Origin: Cymodocea nodosa
Lineage: Eukaryota; Streptophyta; Magnoliopsida; Alismatales; Cymodoceaceae
Reading direction: 5' to 3'
Length of the DNA: 64,000 nt
Assembly (NCBI GenBank): GCA_036874045.1
Contig: JAZBRI010000011.1
Coordinates: forward strand, 5,208,001-5,272,000
Positions 22,292 to 33,877 of the stretch are shown piece by piece. Under the pieces are notes generated by a model. The model saw only the letters and a list, made by a program, of their open reading frames with translations. It searched no databases and was not told where the DNA came from. The stretch's first letter is position 1. Each line of letters starts with the position of its first letter. The position numbers were made by a program, and so were the translations under genes.

Positions 22292-23975
22292 TAACTTGCA
22301 CAAGTATACACACTAAACATAATATCTGATCAACTAGTTGTTAAATAAAGTAATGAACCAATCATACTTCTATAATGTTTTATATCTATAGTTTTTCCAA
22401 AGTCATCTTTATCGAACTTAGTGATAGTATTCATTGGTGTATTTTTCATTTTAGTGTTGTCTAATCCAAACCTCTTTAATAAATCTCGAATATATTTTTC
22501 TTGTAAAATAAAAGTACCCTATTCTAACTGCTTAATTTGTAAGCCTAAGAAAAATGATAGTTCACCCATCATACTCATTTCAAATTGATTAATCATGTCA
22601 TTCAAAAAAGACTCAACTAATTTTTCATTTGTTGCTCCAAATATAATGTCATCTACATATATTTGAACTACCAATATATCTTTTTCAACCTTTTTGATAA
22701 AAAGAGTGTGATCTACCTTTCCTATAGAATACCCTTTTTCTATAAGAAATTTAGACAATCTCTCATACCAAGACCTAGGGGCTTGTTTAAGGCCATATAA
22801 TACCTTTTTAAGCTTGTAAACATACTCAGGATGTTTTGAATCTTCAAAACTTGGAGGTTGTTTTACATAAACTTTTTCTTTTATATATCCATTTAAAAAA
22901 GCAGTCTTAACATCCATTTGATATAATTTGAAATTCATGTAACAAGCACATGCTAACAAAATTCGTATTGATTCTAGTCTAGCAATAAGAGCAAATGTTT
23001 CATCATAATCAATTCCTTCCTCTTACTTGTAACCTTCAGGAACTAACCTAGCTTTATTTTAACTATATGTCTATCCTGATCTACATTGTTTCTAAATACC
23101 CACCTTGTTCCTATTACAGACTGATTTTCAAGGGGTGGAACTAGATCCCATACCTCATTTCTTATAAATTGATTTAGCTTATCTTGCATAGCTAAATACC
23201 AAAATTCATCTTCTAAGGTATCGTTAGTTTTCTTAGGTTCTAGTAAGGAAACAAAAGAATAAGTCTCACAAATGTTGACTACTAATGACCTAGTCCTAAC
23301 ACCTTGATTAGGATCACCTATTATCTGATCAATAGGATGAGATGAAGCATAACGCCAATTTCTATGTTGTTCCACATTTTCTATAGGCATAACATTATTT
23401 TCTTCTAAATCTTCATTATTTAAGTTTATATTTCTTATTCCGTTAGATAATCTCTCAATTTCTCTATCAACATCATTTGATACCATTTCTGGGAGAATTT
23501 CTTAATCAATGATTTCAGCATATCTAAAATCCAAATGAGAAATTTCATGAAATTTTACATGTAGGGTTTCCTCAATGGTTTTTGTTGATTTATTATATAC
23601 TCTACATGCCTTACTTCTAATGGAATAACCAACAAAAATACCCTCATCTAATTTGGCTCTAAATTTATCTCTACGTTCCTTAGTGTTCAAAATAAAACAC
23701 TTGCAGCCAAAGGGTTTTAAATAACTTATTATGGGAACCCTATTATATCATATCTCATAAGGAGTTTTATCCAAAATGGGTCTTAGATATACTCTATTTA
23801 TAATATAACATGTTGTATGAACTACTTCTTCCAAGAGAAATAGGGGTAACTTATTTTCATTTAACATGGTTTTGGACATTTACTGAAGTGATCTATTTTT
23901 ACATTCTACTATCCAATTTTGTGAAGGAACTCTTGGAAATGAGTACCTATGATTTATGCCTAATTCTTCACAAAA
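22292..23975 (-). pseudogene. pol: Element F, integrase core, linker and RT between insertions E and G
   Basis: Minus strand from right to left: FCEELGINHRYSFPRVPSQN and KNRSLQ of integrase, the LHVKFHEISH linker, HRNWRYASSHPIDQIIGD, then RT with [29 protein letters not shown] and YVDDIIFG, and the start of RNase H near 22300. Several stops and frameshifts (near 22516, 23040, 23490) break it. The right end joins in frame with 41424-42360 across element G (...QMDT then FCEELG), and the left end joins with 15020 across E. Copia, the same subfamily as C. Confidence 0.92.
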
Positions 23976-23980
23976 GGTGT
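23976..23980. repeat. Target site duplication of G, left copy (ggtgt)
   Basis: It is identical to 41419-41423. It splits the Asp-Thr codons of the integrase of F. Confidence 0.93.
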
Positions 23981-25210
23981 TGTTTGGATCTCCAGCACAG
24001 CACCAGAAAACTTGTTTGGATCTCCAGCAATGCGCCAAAAAAACTTAGATTTGTTAACTTCTATTTTTACTTAGTTAATTTATCTTTATGCCTATATCAC
24101 TGAATTCCTTTTTAGAAGTAAACAAACAACCTTTCACACAAATTAGATATTAATTGCAATTTGTATTTTAACTGCAAGTGTAGAGTGTCTATTGTATTAG
24201 TGTGCAAGTATAGGTCGATCCCATAGGGAATTGCTTAAGAATTACAAACTGTTCCATTTTTAACAATCAAATTTATATTCAATAAGCTCTTCTTTGAGTT
24301 ACAGTTAACTCAACAGACAAAGTTCGTTGAATTATGGCTAACTCAACGGACTAACCTCGTGGACTTAAGTTAACTCCACAAGCCTGCCTTTCCTATTTAA
24401 TACTACTATTTACAAAGGAATTCGGCCAACCATTGGGCGGTTTCACAGATTGTAAATAACATCAATTAAGCTCTTTAATGTTAGTAAACACTGGACTTAT
24501 CATTAGGCAATACTAACATTCAGATAATTCAAATAATAACCATTAAAATCTTTAAGTCTTTTTAACGAACTAATTTCAGTAAACTGTAAAACTAAAACAA
24601 ACATAAAACAATCACAACACTGACAAAGATAACATTAATCACGATACAAAACAAACAATACAACACTCAAATACAAAATATAAACACAGATAAGTTGTTT
24701 TTGGTCTTTTTGTTTTGATATGAGCATGGAAATGGGCGAAAGGTGAAATGTAAAGTAATCTCAGTTGACAGTAAATACTTCCATCACTACATGTGACGCG
24801 ATTGTACCACTGAAAATTAAACCACTTACAATTCTGTCTCCTCTCCCTATAGAATCGCGAGTCCAGAATTGCAAGATGATCTCCTCTTCAACATACAGGC
24901 ATCAACCTGAAGCCAAGGCTAGAAGCTTTACGATCTCCTGAGATATGAGTCGGCGCTTGATGAAAATGACTTCCCTTCTTGCGACGCGATCACTCCTCAC
25001 AATAGTTGTCAAATACTGTGTTTTGCTCGGAATCGACCCGACATCAAGAAATTATCCTCATAGACCTCCGATGGTTGGTCATTATGGTGGTGGTGGAGTT
25101 GGTTGGTGTGGTACTTTAGAGAATTGCCGACGTTGCCTATAGAAAGCTCGGTGATCCTCCTCTGCACACACCCATCGGCCACCACCCTTTACTTCTTTTT
25201 CTTCTTTTCT

Positions 25211-25216
25211 TTTATA
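25211..25216 (-). promoter_or_regulatory. TATA box in the G 3' LTR
   Basis: TATAAA inside GAAATATAAAAGA on the minus strand, conserved in the 5' LTR (40390-40395) and in H (57191-57196). Confidence 0.55.
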
Positions 25217-25449
25217 TTTCTTCAATGGTAACTGCTTCTTCTTGAATGGTCGGTTGGATTTCCTTCAATCACATCAACGATGATGATTTCTTCTCCCTTC
25301 GACAAGTGAATTCCTGCGTGACACATGTGATCGTGGTTTTTTTCTTCAAACTATCATGTTTCTGCAATCGCTATAGTGACATATTAGAAAATAAATGGTC
25401 CGTGGAGTTATAGATAACTCAACGGACTTGCTTCGTTGATTTAACTATA

Positions 25450-25880
25450 AAACACGTGCATAAATTTAACTATCCGATGCTCAGGTGCATTTCGGATACT
25501 TACAAACTTAACTATCTGATGCCCAGATGCATTTCGAATAGTTATAAACTTAACTATCCGATGCTCAGATGCATTTCAGATAGTTACAAATAACTCACCG
25601 ATATATAACTTAAGTCAATCTTCTAGATCACGACATGTGTCATCAGTAGTTTTATAATAAAGAAATATTTCGGAGAGTTACAAGTCTAACTATCCGATGC
25701 CTAGATGCATTTCGGATAGTTAGAGATAACTCACTGAAAATCTACTAAAGTCATTCTTCTAGAACATGACATGTGTCATCAGCAGTTTTATAATAAAAGG
25801 AGATTTTGAAGAATTACACATATAACTATCCGATGCCCAACTGCAATTTAGGATACTTAGAGATAACTCACTAAAAGTCT
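25450..25880 (-). repeat. Hairpin-forming repeats in the G U3
   Basis: Three head-to-tail units of about 46 bases (25460-25590), then two or three longer units (about 130 bases), each with AACTATCCGATGC followed after a few bases by GCATTTCGGATAGTT. The arms AACTATCCGA and TCGGATAGTT are exact complements, so each unit can fold into a hairpin. ACATGTGTC boxes lie between them. The same array is in the 5' LTR at about 40640-41060. Confidence 0.85.
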
Positions 25881-26239
25881 ACTTAAGTCATGCATTATGG
25901 TTTCGACATGTGTACTTCAGGAAATAATAAAATATTCTTTTAAAACATAATTGTTCGACAATTTAAACATAACTGTTCAATACATGTTCGGTACGTTAAA
26001 CATAACTGTCCAAAATAACAGAAAATTCGGATACTTAAGAATTTCATAGCCTACAATTTACCGACAGTTCAGAAATGCACTAAATTTACATTAATTTCTT
26101 GAAATTAAGCAGATTCTTTCATTAACGCTTATAACAGTGCAATTAGAACAAAATGGCTTAATTCTCATATGATAAGCTAAATATTATGCAATTAACCATC
26201 ATTTAACCGTTAATATTATGCACTTTTTCATTCTAAAAA

Positions 26240-26252
26240 CTCCCCCCATACC
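26240..26252 (-). other. Polypurine tract of G
   Basis: On the minus strand TATGGGGGGAG abuts the 3' LTR start. It is preceded by caaaatttagg, as is the second tract at 27545. Confidence 0.8.
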
Positions 26253-27544
26253 TAAATTTTGCTAGTCCCTTAGCAAACTAAGATCTAATTAATTGGTCTT
26301 TCTAAAAGTGTTAGAATTAATTCTTCCTTTCTTCTTCTGTTCAGCATAAGAACTTGTATTATTATATAAATATTCTGTATGTTTCAGTAATCTATTTTAA
26401 CATTGTTTTCTCCTCTTCAACCTGCAAATATACTTAGAATATATGCAAATTACATACAAAGTATATCATCATCACATAGGTGTTAATTATATTATCGTTT
26501 GTTCTTCTTTTCATCGTCTATCATCTTGAATTTTCCAATAAGATTTCTAGAAGAAATTTCAACAACATACGAATCAAAGTACAATCCAATTCAATATGAT
26601 TAAGACAAGTAGAATAAAGAATTGTATCTCCATTAAACAACTTCAAAGGTCAATTCTTAAATTCAAATTTGAGCAATTCTAGATAACAGAAAATATACTC
26701 GATTCAAAAGATATCTATATTTCACAAAACACTTGTATCTTTTCAGAACAGTATATGTATTTTTGTACTTTAAAAGTTAATTTGACAAGCTTGAATCATA
26801 CAAAAGCTTTCTAATGTACCCATGTAATGAGCTTTCAACTAACAATCTCAAATCTAATCAGGATCTTAGGTTGCCAGATTTCAAAAGTCCTTTTTTAGGT
26901 CAACAATCCTTACATACCTATCTGCTCAAGTACAAAAGGCTCGTGATCAAACTAGTCAATAAACTCTCAAAGTTTTTTTTTTTTTTTTTTTTCACATACT
27001 GTATACGTACGTATTTCATTAATACAGATGTAATAAAACACCAATCTCATATAGTCTTGCTTCTATCATTTACAGAAAATATGAATCCATAACAATAAGC
27101 TCATACTTTTTCTATAGTTTAATAAGATATACACATAAATCATTCTACAAGTTTAATTAATCAAATTAAATGTATCTTTAATCATATGTGTTTCATTTAA
27201 TCTAGAATTCACATCTCAGCTCTTTTAGGACTTCATATAATTTACTGATTTTTTATTAAGCATTCTGATTTCATTTTAAAATCGTGAAACTGTTAAACTC
27301 ATGAAATTCAGAAAAAAAGAACATAAGATACTATATCTAGATTTGCATAAATAGTAAATTCTATAGCATCTTATATAGCCTTCTAAATATAACCTTTAAT
27401 TAGTTACAGTTTATAAAAATTTTATAGTCTCAATTATCAGATAGTTACAACAAGTTCATTAAAAAAAATTTCAATTTCCATAAACTTTTCAGTACCATTT
27501 TAATTCCTTTAATTTACAAACTTACATGATTGTTACTTTAATTA
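26253..27544 (-). repeat. Non-coding module of G shared with Copia A1 and A2
   Basis: No gene. About 26780-26960 is nearly identical to A1 1980-2160 (ggttgccagattt, tacatacctatctgctcaag, gctcgtgatcaaact). 27000-27480 follows A1 2200-2640. It lies between two polypurine tracts with the same flank, as though inserted or duplicated there. It includes a T18-type homopolymer near 26970. Confidence 0.75.
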
Positions 27545-27558
27545 CCTCCCCCCCATAC
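27545..27558 (-). other. Second polypurine tract of G
   Basis: On the minus strand GTATGGGGGGGAGG after gcaaaatgtag, a duplicate of the tract next to the LTR with 1.3 kb between them. Confidence 0.7.
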
Positions 27559-28013
27559 CTACATTTTGCATTATCCTCAATGTAAAGATTTGACAATAAA
27601 TATGATAATTGTAGCAGGCATGAATACAGTTTCATTGATTTAGCACCTAACTCAACGAATGAGTTTAAATCTAAATTCAAGATAAGTAATCAATTACATA
27701 CCTTGTTTCGTTTGTATCTCCTTCTGCATATTCCGATTTTTGATTCTGAAAAACTTTTTATTCATAGATAAAAGCAGAATATATAACAAAATAACAGTTA
27801 ACAAATATTTATAAATCATTGTCTTGTGTGGAACCCAGGTTCCTATGCCTTTGGTGGCTCACAAGCAAGCCAGTTGGTTTCCCAGAACAGATACCAACAA
27901 ACTGGATTGATATTTTATTTTATTTATTTTGTTTTTTTTATAAAATAAACTAAAACTAAAATTTTTCTAAAAGTAAATGCAAAAACACAACATTAAAAGC
28001 ACAAAATCATAGC
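27559..28013 (-). other. 3' flank of the F-box gene
   Basis: No ORF is supported. 27826-27920 is less AT-rich than its surroundings (gaacccaggttcc, ttggtttcccagaacag) and is not repeated elsewhere in the window. It could be the 3' untranslated part of the captured F-box gene. The rest is AT-rich. Confidence 0.4.
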
Positions 28014-29150
28014 TTAAGAACATGATTGAAAAGTAGAAACAAATGGAATAAACGTGTTAGTCCAAGCAAACTTTTTAGGCATAATTCTTCTTGCTATTAA
28101 TTCTATTTTAATGTACTCCGTGTTCCTACTTAATTTGTAAACTTGTAGTATATTATCAATGCTAAATACAAGTGTATTACCATTAATGAAATGAAATGCA
28201 GAAAGGGATCCTTTTCGGTTCCAAGATAATGTAGCAGTTTCTATTTCTACATCTATTTCAATATATTCCTCTTCCCACTTCCATTCATTTATGTCTTTCA
28301 TAATCCATATTTGAAATTTCATCAATTAATCCCAACATCTTATCAAACATAAAGTAGGATCATCATATTCATTATACCACATCCCTATTTGAATTTTATC
28401 AAATTCTGCAAATGGTGGTTTAGCTATTTCTCTCGGTATAAGCAAAATTTCTATATATTCATCATAACTATCTATGCTTACTATCAATAAATTAGATCTA
28501 AATGCAACTGATATATCTGTGACCAGATATATATATCCATCAAGTATGACATGCATGCTGTTAATTAATGATTTCTATCCTAGATATATCATAGTGTTTT
28601 CAGTCCAAGATCTATTCAGAAAATTATACACACTCAAACATAAATCTTCATCCCATTTTCCTATAGGTCTCTAATAATATAATTTTTCAGGAATGGTTGA
28701 ATTTTTATCAGAAAATATTAAAGCCGACCCACAATTTTTAGTTGGTACTTCATATCTATTAGGTCTTCCTATATTCCATTCTTCTCTTGTGATAGGATTT
28801 CTGATCAAAATATTAGGTAATAGAATTGCATACCTTGGTTTAGTCCTGTATATAATTAATCCTTCATCCATCCCCATAATATGATCTATTATTTCTAATG
28901 TATTGGGTGGAATTCCAGTAGTTTCTTCCATATTCAGATATTCATGGCTAATTGAACTACGATTAAATGACTTCCATATGAATCCATCTCTAATCTTAGT
29001 CATTTTCGCAGCTTGTAGTTCATGAAAATATTTTTCTCTAACATAGTCTTTAATTTCCTTTGATACACAACACAACCTGCACAAATCTTTAGCTGACAAG
29101 TTACTTAGTACTTCCCTTAGTGCGCCCAGCGGTAATTGTATCAATTCCAT
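28014..29150 (-). pseudogene. F-box protein gene inside Gypsy element G
   Basis: A 379-codon frame without indels, with stops at codons 160 (28671-28673), 192 (28575-28577) and 275 (28326-28328). Residues 5-45 form an F-box: LPLGALREVLSNLSAKDL, CRLCCVSKEIKDYV. An F-box-associated beta domain follows: MDEGLIIYRTK, ILIRNPITREEWNIG, then WNRKGSLSAFHFING and ILQVYKLSRNTEYI. Its length is usual for plant F-box/FBA proteins, which recruit substrates to SCF ubiquitin ligases through Skp1. No intron is seen. It lies 186 bp after gag on the same strand and inside the LTRs, so it was moved with the element or landed in it. All three stops are single-base changes, so it was intact until fairly recently. 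Confidence 0.8.
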
Positions 29151-29336
29151 TTGTTGATTCTATATAACATAAACAAAAATTTTAGTAAAGACAAAAATTA
29201 ACATAACTACTACACACCCTCGTGGAGTTAGGTCATAATTAAATAGATTAAGTTCGTTGAGTTAAGTAATAACTCTATGATACTATTAACTATAAATAAA
29301 CTTATATATATATATAGTTACTTCAGTTATACTACT
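29151..29336 (-). promoter_or_regulatory. Motif cluster before the F-box gene
   Basis: 29218-29280 holds CGTGGAGTTA, TTCGTTGAGTTAAG and TAATAACTC, the same inverted motifs found before gag, before ORF3 and in the LTR. Short TA repeats follow. A promoter role is inferred. Confidence 0.35.
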
Positions 29337-30516
29337 TCATTTAGCTACCCTCCCAGAAGAGGTATCAATTTCATTAACAATTCTATTGACAAGGTTAGGT
29401 ATTGCTTGTATTGGCAATCCTCCAATGGGTCTAACTTCCATTGATTCCTTTTATTTAAGTGGTATGTTTCTATTTTGATTTTGAATTGCAGCATTTCCAA
29501 ATACAAAATCTAGACAATTGTTTAATTGTTGGATTATCTTTTCTAATTTCTCTATTCTAGATCCTTGTTTAAGTAATGCTTCATAACTTATATTCTTCTC
29601 ATTTATATTTTCTCCTCCCTAGAAATTGTTATTTCTCCAAGATAAATTCGGGTGATTTCTCCAATTAGGATTATAAGAATTTCCAAAGTTATCTTTCTAG
29701 TTTCTAGCATAAATAAAATCTAGATCATTAATGTTTGCATTCTTTTCTACTAGTTTATGATTTAATGATAACTCTTCTATTTTCCTTGTTAATTCAGTTA
29801 ATTTAACTTCAAGCATAGTGCTTGAATCTATTTCATGCATTCCCCTTGGCAATATTCTTTTATCTGTAATAGCTTCAGTTGAGTTTTCCCATTGTGTAGT
29901 TCTTTTTGCAAAGTTTTCTAAATATACCCATGCTTCTTCACTACACAGTTTTAAAAATCCATTATGACAAGTATAAAGATTTCGTTGAAACATCTATGCC
30001 TTCATAAATTATACCTATTAATTGTGCTTTACTCATTGCATGATGTGGACATTGAGTCAATAAATATTTAAATCTTTCAAAATATTTCTAGAATGATTCT
30101 CCCTATTTTTGGCTACACATTAATATTTCTTTTTTCTTTTTAATCATTTGATGTGTTGGATAATATTTTTCTAGAAAAACAGAGTAAAATTCAGTCCATG
30201 CAGAAATTGAATCAGGTGACAGAGCATATAACCATCTCTTAGCTGTGTCTTTTAAAGCAAAAGGGATATATCTAAGTTTAATAGCATTTATACTCATGTT
30301 CGGCATTTTCATCATTTGACAAACTTCGTTAAATTCTCGAAGGAAATAATAGGCATCCTCTCTTTCTAATCCATGAAAATGTGGCAATTGACTAATATAA
30401 TTAGATTTCAGTTCAAACCTATCTCCCTCAAAGTTTGGCAATCCAATACATGAAGGTTCATCAACTAATTCAGGATACAAAATTTCTCCTAATGGTTTTT
30501 CTACTAGAGTAGCCAT
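29337..30516 (-). pseudogene. gag: Athila/Tat-type Gypsy gag placed downstream of pol (element G)
   Basis: Starts MATLVEKPLGEILYPEL at 30516. Capsid blocks: LPHFHGLEREDAYYFLREF, IKLRYIPFALKDTAKRWL, TEFYSVFLEKYYPT, then after a stop FERFKYLLTQCPHHAMSK. A frameshift near 30010 leads to FLKLCSEEAWVYLENFAKR, and the tail has NSYNPNWRNHPNLSW and LIEKIIQQLN-like coiled coil, ending at TGA 29337-29339. There is no zinc knuckle here; the knuckle lies 8.5 kb upstream at the start of the pol frame. In known Athila/Tat elements gag precedes protease. Either gag was split and moved, or a gag fragment from another element was captured. Confidence 0.85.
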
Positions 30517-31622
30517 CTCTACGTTCTCTTTTAAAGAAAGGTTTGCTACACCCCAAAGGATTTCGTTAAAGTCCAGTTCAGAAAATGTTTCAGTACGCCT
30601 CTATGTTGAATATTCCTAGGTAGGTGTTCTTACTAATCGTTTAGTGCTAAGAGAATGAGTCCATGTGCTCATAAATAAAATGGTAGATGATTAATTACAT
30701 ACCAGTCTAAAGCTTTCCATTCAATAAATATTTGTTGACGGATGAAGTAGAATCAGCTACTTCTCCTTTTAGTTCCCCCAACGCATTCTCCTTTCTTTTA
30801 AAAGTGCTGGTAACTCGTAAATAACATTTTGTTTTATATATATAATGCACATCCATAAAGTAAATAAATCTCGTTGCAAGAACGTGTCTTGCAACGTGCA
30901 GCGTGGTTCCTGTTTTTATGGGTACGTGTACCACTACTAATTTCAAATTTTGGTAATCGCTAAGCCAATGAAGTTTCATTCGTGGTTAAAAGAATAACTG
31001 TTCTGCTTAACTTGTTGAGTTACAGATAACTCAAAGGAACAATGTTGGTTACTGTTGCTAACTCTACAAACTAACTTCATTGAGTTACAGATAACTCAAC
31101 GGAGTGACCTTCTGTTATATTACTGACCTCGTGGAGTTAAGTTTAACTCAACGAACTTACTTTATTGAGTTAACACTTAGCAACCTCTAAGTTTACTCCT
31201 CGTAAGTACCTCTATTTTTTTTTTTGTCCTGCACTCTACTAACTGAAATAAAGTTAAATATATGTCATTAATGCAGCATTCTAATCAAAATTCGTTTAAA
31301 TCTGAACATTATATAAATATTTAACTTGCAGTTCATTTCATGTTATGTAGAATTTACATTTTACCTTGCAACATGCAGATATTTTTAAGCATCTATTATT
31401 TAATCCTGTCATTCAGCAAATTGTAAATCTTTTTAAACATTCATGCATAATGTTCCACAAATTATATAACATTCAATATAGTTCATCCATTTCATCATTC
31501 TAAACACGCATGAAAAATATATCTGAAAAACATATATTCATTCATATGAATCAATTACAGTACAATCAAATCAGATATTTTTCATACAAATATATACAAG
31601 TACAAGTAGACAAACTATTCAA
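30517..31622 (-). promoter_or_regulatory. Region between ORF3 and the displaced gag in G
   Basis: No LTR, primer site or target duplication could be found that would make gag a separate nested element. 31010-31190 is dense in inverted motifs (CATTGAGTTACAGATAACTC, CGTGGAGTTAAG, TTTAACTCAACGAAC). 30707-30979 can encode a 90-residue minus-strand peptide (MKLHWLSDYQNLKL) with no family I recognise; it may be leader sequence. 31200-31620 is AT-rich and featureless. It probably acts as a gag promoter/leader (inference). Confidence 0.4.
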
Positions 31623-33877
31623 TTAGCCTCTATTCCTAAGTTCATCTATTTCCTTCTAGAGTTTTTCTAATTGTTGCTCTAATTGTTCTATCCTTTCTAC
31701 AGCTCCAATAATGCCTCTAGAAGGTACAGATACTTCAGCTGCTGCAACATAATTTCTGTATTCTTTCACTGCAATGGTTCTTGGTCTTATCCTTTTGGAT
31801 GTCCATTTCATGAAATCAATATAGTCTACCATCAATATAGGTATCAAATCTCCATAAAATAATTTCTTCTTTGCAGACTTCATTTTGGATAGGAAGACTT
31901 GACACCAATTAACTTGAATTCTATTCACAACTGCATAAGTGGCCTACTTGACAAATTGACTCAGTTCAATGTCATGGCCTTATCGTTGGTAGACATTTTT
32001 AATCAAAATGTTAGCTATCATGTGTGCTTTACCATTTAAATGCTTCAGTCTATTTAATAATGGCACACCAGGATTGATAGCCAAACTGTCCTTGATTTCC
32101 TGCTATATCCATTCAACAGCAGTTGTGCTTTTCAAAATTTCTTTTCCTTCATTCTTCAATCCAAAAATGTTGTGGAGAAGCTCTAGTGTTATCTGCACAT
32201 TAGCTTCCTCCATGTTGGAAATTAATTGTCCTTCTTCTTCTCTTAAATTAGCATAAAAGCAGGGCACTAGATTTTCATATATTGCATGCCCTTTCTGTTG
32301 AGAAATAAATTATAGTAGACCTTGGAACTCAAATAATTCCTTAATTTCTTGCATTCCGTCCTAATTTACTGGTCTACTATATATGATATCATAACCCCTA
32401 ATCTCTTGGTATTTATTATAAGTTTCCTGACTCCAAAAGTATACTTCATTCAGAACTGTTGCTTCAGTCAGGTCAGGAATGTGACTTTGTTGTTCTAGAG
32501 GGGTTTGTTCTTGATCTTCCTCTTCAATAGGTTGAACTTGAACTTGCTGAAAATGTTCTACAGATTCCTGAACATTTGCTTCTGCTTTTGTCTATGGTGG
32601 TGAGCTGGCAGAACTCTCCACTCTATCTTGAAGTGTTTCATTAAATTCAGTTGAATCTGCAAAGTCATTTTTGTCCATATGGCTTTGTTCAACTTCTTGT
32701 TCATTATCTGTTCTTTCTTCTTCCTCCTGACTACCGATCTACATTGTCACTGTTCCTTCTGATTCTTTGGCAAATTGGGATGGAGTCACGGGCAATTCAG
32801 TATCTACCCTATTTTCTATTCCTTCTTCTTATATAGGCTACAGACTTATTCCAGTTTGATTTTCTTCTTTTCTTTGCTCTTGAATTCCAACCTGATTTTC
32901 TTCTTTTATTTGCTCTTGCTACTACTACTCCTGCTCCTCCTCAGAATCGGATAGTAGGTTCACCAAAATTGGCTCTACAGGCCTTGTTAATGTTGGTACT
33001 TTAGATTTAATCTCCTTTTGACATTCAGACGCTATCTCTTTTTCTTTCCTTCATTTGATTAATTGTGCCTAGTCTTCCTCCTCTACTTCTGAGATTAAAT
33101 CCATAAACAAAGGCTCTGCACGCCTTTAAGCCACAGGTACTGGCTCTTCCTATCTAATTTTTTCAATATTTGCTGGTCTCGAAGGACTAGCTTCAGCTTC
33201 TCCTCTTGCAGCAAATCTGATAGTGGTTCTTTGATGCTGTTCAACTTTAATTTTGTATTGGGCTTTCAATTTTTCTACAGCCCTTTCTTGCAAAGTGCAT
33301 CAAATACCAGGTGTGCTTTAGCTACTGCCACATCTTCTAGTTCTCCTTGGTTTTTCCCAACTTGAATCAGTCCTTGGAATTCTCTTAATTCCTCTTCAGT
33401 TAAAGGCCCCAACATTGCTGCTCATGCCAACAACCTGAATGGTGGAACTGAAGGTCCTGGCTGCTGTTCCTCAGGAACAAGTCTTTCAGCAATCGACTCC
33501 TCTTGTTCTTCTTCTGCTTGTTGCTGCTGCCTTATTGCACCCCTTACACGACCAGCAATGCACTTTTTGAACCATAATTTGGCCTTGTGCTAGATTAGCT
33601 CTAGGGCTACTTCGTTGTTTGGCCTGATTTTTCTCTCTTTACTTACAACAATTTATGTTGCTACTCTGATTCTTATTTCCACTATCTTGGGTATTTGTAT
33701 ACCCAAATTTACTAAAAATCTTCTCAAGTTGAAAAGTTCAAATTCTACCTTCTGCAGCTCTTTTTCTCTTGTCGTATTTCAAATTTTCTGTCGCGTGTGC
33801 CATTCCTCTAACTCTTTCAGAAATTCTGATGTGTCAATAGCATCTTCCCAAAACTCGGGCTTTATCTTCCTCATCAT
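31623..33877 (-). pseudogene. ORF3 of Gypsy element G
   Basis: The minus-strand frame from ATG 33875-33877 begins KIKPEFWEDAIDT and LKELEEWHTRQ; the same start is in H at 63913. About 750 codons, with many stops and at least one frameshift near 33290. The middle is low complexity, rich in Q and E (RQQQQAEEEQEES, SDSEEEQE). The last third is conserved with ORF3 of Copia E: RPVNxDGMQEIKELFEFQG, LVPCFYANLREEEGQLISN, LKHLNGKAHMIANIL, NRIQVNWCQVFL and KKLFYGDLIPIL, ending in a leucine-heptad coil (IEQLEQQLEKL). It resembles Transposase_32/ATHILA ORF-1-type proteins (from memory). It lies after pol, where some Gypsy elements carry an env-like ORF. Function unknown. Confidence 0.72.

Larger units (their letters stand above)
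23981..26239 (-). repeat. 3' LTR of G (2259 bp)
   Basis: The minus-strand start is TTTTTAGAATG (TG mutated) at 26239, and the end GATCCAAACA is at 23981. It matches 39157-41418 with scattered changes. The last 75 bases hold two degenerate 32-bp repeats of the primer-site region. A GC-richer part (24830-25190) follows the TATA box on the minus strand; the short ORFs seen there have no gene support. Confidence 0.95.

Noticed and set aside
27820..27925. Possible tRNA or small RNA gene in the GC-richer stretch
   Set aside because: No cloverleaf arms or A/B box pattern could be placed.
28014..29150. F-box frame as an ordinary intact host gene into which G inserted
   Set aside because: It lies within the LTRs and target duplications of G, not outside, and has three stops.
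29337..30516. Displaced gag seen as a separate nested retrotransposon
   Set aside because: No LTR, primer site, polypurine tract or target duplication was found on either side between 28.0 and 31.6 kb. Not fully excluded; kept as a possible captured fragment.
31656..31928. Short coiled-coil frame as an independent small gene
   Set aside because: It is the C-terminal end of ORF3 of G; the upstream blocks match E ORF3 in the same order.
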